From positions 1-18,259 of the forward strand of contig DAINCF010000078.1 in the NCBI GenBank assembly GCA_036732565.1: 18,259 nucleotides of DNA. Reading direction: 5' to 3'. A program made the translations under genes and the position numbers. Shown one piece after another: positions 14,543 to 18,259 of the stretch. This stretch comes from JAIVJN01 sp036732565 (GTDB taxonomy: Bacteria > Acidobacteriota > Vicinamibacteria > Vicinamibacterales > UBA2999). How positions within the stretch are numbered: the first letter of the stretch is position 1; every line of letters starts with the position of its first letter. The notes under the pieces were generated by a model. That model had not been told where the DNA came from. It ran no database searches and saw nothing but the letters and a program-made list of their open reading frames with translations.

Positions 14543-14606
14543 GCCACGAGGGCACGAAGGACCACTAAGAAAAGGTTCTCTTCGCGGCTTTCGTGCGCTT
14601 CGTGGC
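14543..14606. repeat. Palindromic CCACGAGGGCACGAAG repeat at a convergent junction
   Basis: Left arm 14543-14565 and right arm 14584-14606 are imperfect reverse complements of the GCCACGA(A/G)G-GCACGAA type, with a loop rich in A and T (AAGAAAAGGTTCTCTT). The element lies between convergent genes and contains the stop codon and last 13 or so codons of the minus-strand gene at 14565. It is the same general family as the element at 3050-3193. The A-rich loop and stem could serve as a weak two-way terminator. Confidence 0.75.
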
Positions 14607-15470
14607 AACGCTCGCTGGGCGGCACGCGCCTCTGAGCGGGCAGCGCGTGTCGCGCTGCGGCTTGTGGAAGCCGCACGCGTTCATCATGCCGAGATGGCAG
14701 AGTGAGAAGTCGTACTTCACGGGATCCACTGGATCGATGGCGCGCAAGGATCGGGTGATGTCCGCGGCCATGCGCCAGCCCGGGCTGGTGTAGCGGGTCA
14801 ACCCCAGGCAGCGGCCGACACGGATGACGTGGGTGTCGAGCGGCACAACCAGCTGTGCCGGCCGCACGCGGGTCCAGACGCCGAGGTCGACGGCGTCCTT
14901 GCGGACCATCCAGCGCAAGAACAGATTCAGCCGCTTGCAGGCCCCGCCGGAGGCGGGGCGAGAAAAGAAGTAGCCCACGCCCGGTCGCGGCTTGGTGCGT
15001 CCGTACACCGCGCGGACGTCCAGCCCGCAGGCCCGGGATGAAAACGAATCGAGGGCCGCTTGCACGTCCTCGGCGTCGGGATCGAGGCCGCGGGCGAAGA
15101 AGGTCTCGATCGAGCCGTCGGCGTCGATCATCTGACGGAGCACCCAGACGAGCGCCGCGAGATCGACTCCTTTCGTCCACCGGTGCACGAGGTGTTGCAG
15201 CTGACCGCGATCGCGCTTTGGATCGAACTGACGGACGTAGGCGGCGGGCGACGGTCCCATCACGGCCAACAGGCCATCGATCGACTGCAGCACGCTCTGC
15301 ACCCGCCCGAACGCCAGTGCCGCCGCGCAAAAGCCGACGACCTCCAGATCGTCGGGCTTCGAGTATCGCCGGACTCGCCAGATCGGATCGGAGACAACGT
15401 GCTCGAGATTGAACTGCTGGTAGAGACCATCGAGCCGCGGGCGCAGGTCGAGGGCGAGAGACGGACGCAT
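14565..15470 (-). CDS. TIGR02757 (DUF2400) family protein
   Basis: Conserved protein of unknown function in the wider HhH-GPD DNA glycosylase-like group; 301 residues. Family hallmarks are RYSKPDDLEVVGFCAAALAFGRV (35-57), the near-invariant GGACKRLNLFLRWMVRKDAVDLGVW (175-199) and VPLDTHVIRVGRCLGL (209-224), where the aspartate matches the catalytic Asp position of HhH-GPD enzymes. Four cysteines (258, 266, 277, 283) near the C-terminus could hold an iron-sulphur cluster, although the spacing differs from MutY/EndoIII. The ATG at 15470 gives the usual N-terminus; the frame is open 20 codons further. The final VATKRTKAAKRTFS is encoded by a palindromic repeat. A nucleic-acid role is an inference. 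Confidence 0.87.
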   Translation of the reverse strand: MRPSLALDLRPRLDGLYQQFNLEHVVSDPIWRVRRYSKPDDLEVVGFCAAALAFGRVQSVLQSIDGLLAVMGPSPAAYVRQFDPKRDRGQLQHLVHRWTKGVDLAALVWVLRQMIDADGSIETFFARGLDPDAEDVQAALDSFSSRACGLDVRAVYGRTKPRPGVGYFFSRPASGGACKRLNLFLRWMVRKDAVDLGVWTRVRPAQLVVPLDTHVIRVGRCLGLTRYTSPGWRMAADITRSLRAIDPVDPVKYDFSLCHLGMMNACGFHKPQRDTRCPLRGACRPASVATKRTKAAKRTFS

Positions 15471-15522
15471 GAGCGCTCTTATCGTATCGCCTGCCCTCTC
15501 AGGGCGAGCTCGGGGCGGACGG
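15471..15522 (-). other. Short spacer with small hairpin before the TIGR02757 gene
   Basis: GCCCT (15493-15497) and AGGGC (15501-15505) form a 5-base stem that could mark the end of the sigma/membrane-protein transcript. On the minus strand GATACGATAAG follows before the ATG, and TACGAT could be a -10 box. Both are weak. Confidence 0.25.
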
Positions 15523-16113
15523 TTACTCACTCGTCAGCTCTCGCGCCAAACCCTCGAGCACTTGGCGGTCACGCTTCACCCAGCGCGTGACGAGGAGCGT
15601 CCACACCGCCGCCGCCACTGACAGCCCGATCAGCAGCCCCCAGGCAAACACCTGCTGCCTGACGGTCGGGAAGACCTCCCGACCGTAGAGTCGATACCAG
15701 ATCCACGGCGTGAACACCACGACCTGCACCGCCAAGAACAGCCACGACATGCGGATGGCGCGACGGAACCGCCCCAACCGTTCCATCGACAGCGTGAGAA
15801 ACGTCGCCGTATCCTCCGCCGATGCCCGGAGTGTGCCGCGCCAGTTCCACGCATCGAACGCCAGAAGAGCGACCACGGCGAGCGCAAGCGCCAACATCAA
15901 GACCTGATGGACGCGATCCGATTCCACCACGACCAGATAGAGAATGAACGTGAGACCCGCGACGCCGACGATCGCCTCGGACGCGATCCAGAGCGCAAGC
16001 AGGCGGCTTCGTTGCCGCACATAGTCGCGGATGCGATCCGGAGGCACGCCCGGTACTTCGGTGGCCTGCCACTCCTCCGTCAAACGCTGCAACTCGCGAT
16101 CACCTGTGGTCAT
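15523..16113 (-). CDS. Four-helix membrane protein, possible anti-sigma partner
   Basis: Unrecognised protein of 196 residues. A soluble N-terminus (1-36) is followed by predicted membrane helices near 38-62, 70-88, 121-141 and 153-175; a charged loop (about 89-118) separates the two helix pairs. The N-terminus is charged and helical (RELQRLTEEWQATEVPGVPPDRIRDYVRQRSR), the type of segment used by membrane anti-sigma factors, but it lacks the HxxxCxxC motif of zinc-binding anti-sigma domains. Its start overlaps the 3' end of the ECF sigma gene by 14 bases, so the two are co-translated. An anti-sigma role is inferred from this coupling only. Confidence 0.7.
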   Translation of the reverse strand: MTTGDRELQRLTEEWQATEVPGVPPDRIRDYVRQRSRLLALWIASEAIVGVAGLTFILYLVVVESDRVHQVLMLALALAVVALLAFDAWNWRGTLRASAEDTATFLTLSMERLGRFRRAIRMSWLFLAVQVVVFTPWIWYRLYGREVFPTVRQQVFAWGLLIGLSVAAAVWTLLVTRWVKRDRQVLEGLARELTSE

Positions 16114-16645
16114 GATCGGACTCCATTGCCGGCATCAGTCGCGCCAGTGCAATGCGGGCGCGACTGAGTCGGACCGCGACGTTGTTCTCGCTGATGCCGA
16201 TGACCTCGCCGATCTCTCGCTGGCTGAGGCCTTCGAGCGTCATGACGACAACCTGCCGCAGGCCGAGCGGCAACGCCTGGACGGCGGATTGCAGCCGCTC
16301 GCGCCTTTGCCCTTCGGTGGCGGCACGCTCGGGATCTGCCCCGGTCGCCGGCACGGGCGCGTCTTGGTCGAGTGTCTCCGTGCGCCGGCGACGCCAATGC
16401 AGCGTGTGGCTCACGCCACGGTTGTGGGCAATGCGGAAGACGAACGTGCGCTCGGAGCACTCGCCGCGAAACGCCGGCAGCGCCTGCCACACGGCCATCC
16501 AGACGTCCTGCACGAGGTCCTGCCGTCGCGCCGGATCGCGCTCGTAGCTGAGCGCGAGGCGACGAATCGCGTGATCGTGGGCGCGCAGCAGGCGCAGGTA
16601 CTGCGCCTCGCGATGGTCGATGATCGGATGCCGCTCGTCCCGCAT
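16100..16645 (-). CDS. ECF-type sigma-70 family RNA polymerase sigma factor
   Basis: Alternative sigma factor of 181 residues. The region 2 domain spans about 15-85 (AHDHAIRRLALSYERDPARRQDLVQDVWMAVW, then FRGECSERTFVFRIAHNRGVSH). Region 4 spans 118-171 (LQSAVQALPLGLRQVVVMTLEGLSQREIGEVIGISENNVAVRLSRARIAL), with a clear helix-turn-helix. The ATG at 16645 directly follows an in-frame TAA, so it is the earliest possible start. It has no good Shine-Dalgarno site of its own; a strong one lies before a 16-codon reading frame just upstream. The overlapping gene downstream may encode its membrane regulator. Confidence 0.93.
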   Translation of the reverse strand: MRDERHPIIDHREAQYLRLLRAHDHAIRRLALSYERDPARRQDLVQDVWMAVWQALPAFRGECSERTFVFRIAHNRGVSHTLHWRRRRTETLDQDAPVPATGADPERAATEGQRRERLQSAVQALPLGLRQVVVMTLEGLSQREIGEVIGISENNVAVRLSRARIALARLMPAMESDHDHR

Positions 16646-16696
16646 TTACGCCGCCGCACCTCGGAACAGCAGACGGTGTCGCTCCAGCAGCGGCAT
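16646..16696 (-). CDS. 16-residue leader reading frame in frame with the sigma factor
   Basis: ATG at 16696 is preceded by AGGAGG (16701-16706, 4-base spacer) and encodes MPLLERHRLLFRGAAA, then TAA. The sigma factor ATG follows with no spacing and in the same frame. It could be a leader peptide that couples translation (stop-restart), or the lost N-terminus of the sigma factor after a nonsense change. Real translation is not shown, but the Shine-Dalgarno site is the best in this part of the window. Confidence 0.45.
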   Translation of the reverse strand: MPLLERHRLLFRGAAA

Positions 16697-16781
16697 GATC
16701 CCTCCTGCCTGTGTAGTCGCGCGCGGGCCGGGGACCTTACAGAGGGCGTCGCGAAATTGACCGAAAGCCGGCCATTGACAC
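16697..16781 (-). promoter_or_regulatory. Probable promoter region of the sigma factor operon
   Basis: The 85 bases between the divergent pyrE-like stop and the leader frame must hold the sigma promoter if the gene is not read through from pyrC. On the minus strand GGTCAATTTCGCGACG and, about 10 bases on, CTGTAAGG are the only non-GC-rich blocks. An autoregulated ECF promoter would be expected but no AAC/CGT pair can be assigned with confidence. Confidence 0.3.
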
Positions 16782-17399
16782 TCAAAAAGCGGTGACAGCG
16801 ATGCCCGCTCTGCAGAGCGGGCACTCGGCGGCGGGGTAGTTCGCGGGCGCCTGATAGTCCACCAGGGCGATGGTTGGGGCGCCGAGCTCCGTGGTCGCCT
16901 CCATGCGATCGACGATCACTACCGCGCCGATGACGCTGCCGCCCGCTGCCGTCACCAGATCCGCGCACTGTCGCAGCGTCTGCCCGGTGTTCCGGACATC
17001 GTCGGCCAACAGAACGCGGCGGCCTTTGATGGAGTCGGCGTAGAAGGCCGAGAGCGTCGGTTGTCCATCCGCCGCACTGCTGAACGGCGCGAAGGAGTAC
17101 TGCGCCTGCGTCAACGGTCGTCGGCCGTCGAGCAAGCCGGCGAGCGTATGCGCCAGCAGTGCACCTCCGGTGACCGGTCCGGCGACGACCTCGGCCTGGA
17201 TGAACGCCGGCGGCATGACGTCGATCAAATCCTGCGCGACCCGCCAGATCGTCGAGGGCTGACGCAGCAATTGATGCGGGTTCAGATAGAGCTTGCCGTG
17301 AAAGCCGTTTCCGTAGTCGAAGTGCCCCGCCATGACCACTTCGAAGCGGCGCAGGTCGTCGAGCGCACGCGCGCGCACGTCCTCGTGCCGCGCGGTCAT
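16782..17399 (-). CDS. Second orotate phosphoribosyltransferase-like protein
   Basis: PRTase-fold protein of 205 residues, a divergent paralogue of the pyrE product at 9423-9995. It has VVMAGHFDYGNGFHGKLYLNP (21-41) in the place of the substrate-binding GHF..SSG segment, VAGPVTGGALLA (72-83), the PRPP-binding RVLLADDVRNTGQTL (128-142) and a C-terminal YPAAECPLCRAG with CPLC (193-196), as in pyrE. It lacks the ERxDGxLxLRRGF loop; this region is longer and reads FAPFSSAADGQPTLSAFYADS. ATG at 17399 overlaps the pyrC stop as ATGA, and AGGAG lies 10 bases upstream, so it is coupled to pyrC. A pyrimidine role is likely, the exact reaction less so. Confidence 0.8.
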   Translation of the reverse strand: MTARHEDVRARALDDLRRFEVVMAGHFDYGNGFHGKLYLNPHQLLRQPSTIWRVAQDLIDVMPPAFIQAEVVAGPVTGGALLAHTLAGLLDGRRPLTQAQYSFAPFSSAADGQPTLSAFYADSIKGRRVLLADDVRNTGQTLRQCADLVTAAGGSVIGAVVIVDRMEATTELGAPTIALVDYQAPANYPAAECPLCRAGIAVTAF

Positions 17400-18259
17400 C
17401 CGCGCAGCGCTCCTACTGACAAGCCAACCGTCTCGTCCGCGAACACGACACGCCCGCCGACGATGGTCGCGGCCACGCCGCCGCGGAACGTCCATCCGTG
17501 ATACGGCGTGTTCTTGGACTTGCTGCGGAGCCGCGCCCGATCGATCGTCACGCTCTTGTCCGGCGCGAGAATCGTGATGTCGGCCAGCGCGCCATCGCTC
17601 AGCGATCCTCCGGTCACGCCGAGAATGCGCGCCGGATTCACGGACATCAGCTCGACGAGCCTCGGCAGCCGAATCAGGCCGCCGTGCACGAGCGTGTGCA
17701 GCGCGATCGGGATCGCGGTCTCGAGGCCGACGATGCCGAATGGCGCACGGTCGAACTCGACGTTCTTCTCGTCGTAGTGATGCGGCGCATGGTCGGTCGC
17801 GATCACATCCACCGAGCCATCGACGATGCCGGCAAGCATGGCGTCGCGATCCTTGGCTTCGCGCAGCGGCGGGTTCATCTTCGCGTTGGTGTCGTAGGGA
17901 ATCGGCGCGCCCAGCAGGTCGTCGGTCAACGTGAAGTGATGCGGCGCGACCTCGCAGGTGACCTTGACGCCACGTCCCTTCCCCTGTCGCACCGCTTCCA
18001 GGGTCGTCCACGCGCTCATGTGCGCCAGGTGGACGTGACCACCGGTCATCTCGGCGAGCAGGATGTCGCGTGCGGCGGTGATCGCCTCGGCCACGCCCGG
18101 AATGCCTTTGAGTCCGAGCGCCGCGGCGTTCGGGCCTTCATGGGCGCAGCCGTCGGCCTTGAGCGTCTGATCCTCGCAGTGCTCGATCATCGGCATGCCG
18201 AACATGCTCGTGTACTCCAGCGCGCGGCGCGCCAGCATCGCCGTCGCCACCGGATGCCC
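17396..18259 (-). CDS. pyrC: Dihydroorotase (5' partial)
   Basis: Zinc amidohydrolase that closes carbamoyl-aspartate to dihydroorotate in pyrimidine synthesis. 287 residues are visible and the frame is open through the window's right end (GHPVATAML...), so the N-terminal HxH metal motif lies outside. Visible class I features, in order, are MIEHCEDQTL, HLAHMSAWTTLEAV, CEVAPHHFTLTDD, NAKMNPPLRE, the catalytic VIATDHAPHH and LMSVNPARILG, followed by the C-terminal amidohydrolase strands with NTPYHGWTFRGGVAATIVGGRVVF. It overlaps the PyrE-like gene by 4 bases. pyrB would be the expected neighbour beyond the edge. Confidence 0.95.
   Translation of the reverse strand, partial: GHPVATAMLARRALEYTSMFGMPMIEHCEDQTLKADGCAHEGPNAAALGLKGIPGVAEAITAARDILLAEMTGGHVHLAHMSAWTTLEAVRQGKGRGVKVTCEVAPHHFTLTDDLLGAPIPYDTNAKMNPPLREAKDRDAMLAGIVDGSVDVIATDHAPHHYDEKNVEFDRAPFGIVGLETAIPIALHTLVHGGLIRLPRLVELMSVNPARILGVTGGSLSDGALADITILAPDKSVTIDRARLRSKSKNTPYHGWTFRGGVAATIVGGRVVFADETVGLSVGALRG

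Noticed and set aside
14455..15330. A 291-codon minus-strand frame overlapping the TIGR02757 gene
   Set aside because: Arg-rich shadow in a different frame; the 14565-15470 frame has the near-invariant CKRLNLFLRWMVR motif.
16031..16795. A 254-codon plus-strand frame across the sigma factor region
   Set aside because: It is antisense to a sigma factor with clear region 2 and 4 motifs, has no SD, and shows no recognisable domain.
17400..18011. N-terminal extension of the PyrE-like frame across pyrC
   Set aside because: This part is an out-of-frame reading of pyrC; the ATGA overlap and AGGAG site fix the start at 17399.

Overview
The window is GC-rich bacterial chromosome, roughly two thirds G+C by eye, packed with housekeeping genes. 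No rRNA, tRNA, CRISPR array, transposase or phage gene was seen, and no gene-free stretch exceeds 300 bases. The style suggests a soil-type, Gram-negative Acidobacteriota, possibly a Vicinamibacteria relative. Pointers are an outer-membrane efflux protein, envelope lipoproteins, a glycine-zipper envelope protein behind rseP, and many short palindromic intergenic repeats. This placement is an inference from gene style only.

Layout. (1) Plus strand, 1-3089: a 5'-truncated N-acyl-D-amino-acid deacylase-type lipoprotein and hemL (tetrapyrrole synthesis). (2) Minus strand, 9995 down to 3196: pyrE, truA, uppS, cdsA, dxr, rseP and a secreted glycine-zipper protein. The core uppS-cdsA-dxr-rseP is a classic bacterial arrangement joining isoprenoid precursor supply (Dxr), undecaprenyl carrier synthesis (UppS), phospholipid synthesis (CdsA) and envelope-stress proteolysis (RseP). 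(3) Plus strand, 10214-14534: a TolC-family protein, a GT2 and a GT4 glycosyltransferase (probably surface glycan assembly), then a small cupredoxin. (4) Minus strand, 18259 down to 14565: 5'-truncated pyrC translationally coupled to a second, divergent orotate phosphoribosyltransferase-like gene; an ECF sigma factor overlapping a four-helix membrane protein (possible anti-sigma partner); and a TIGR02757-family protein.

I found no clear new multi-gene system. The best leads are smaller. Several families of short palindromic repeats occupy almost every longer junction. One copy sits in frame inside truA, and others form the C-terminal tails of neighbouring proteins. A 16-codon reading frame with a strong Shine-Dalgarno sequence lies in frame with, and one stop codon ahead of, the sigma factor. 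There are two PyrE-like paralogues, one lacking the usual substrate-loop signature. The pyrE transcript may be almost leaderless. The two glycosyltransferase genes overlap by an unusually long 64 bases.
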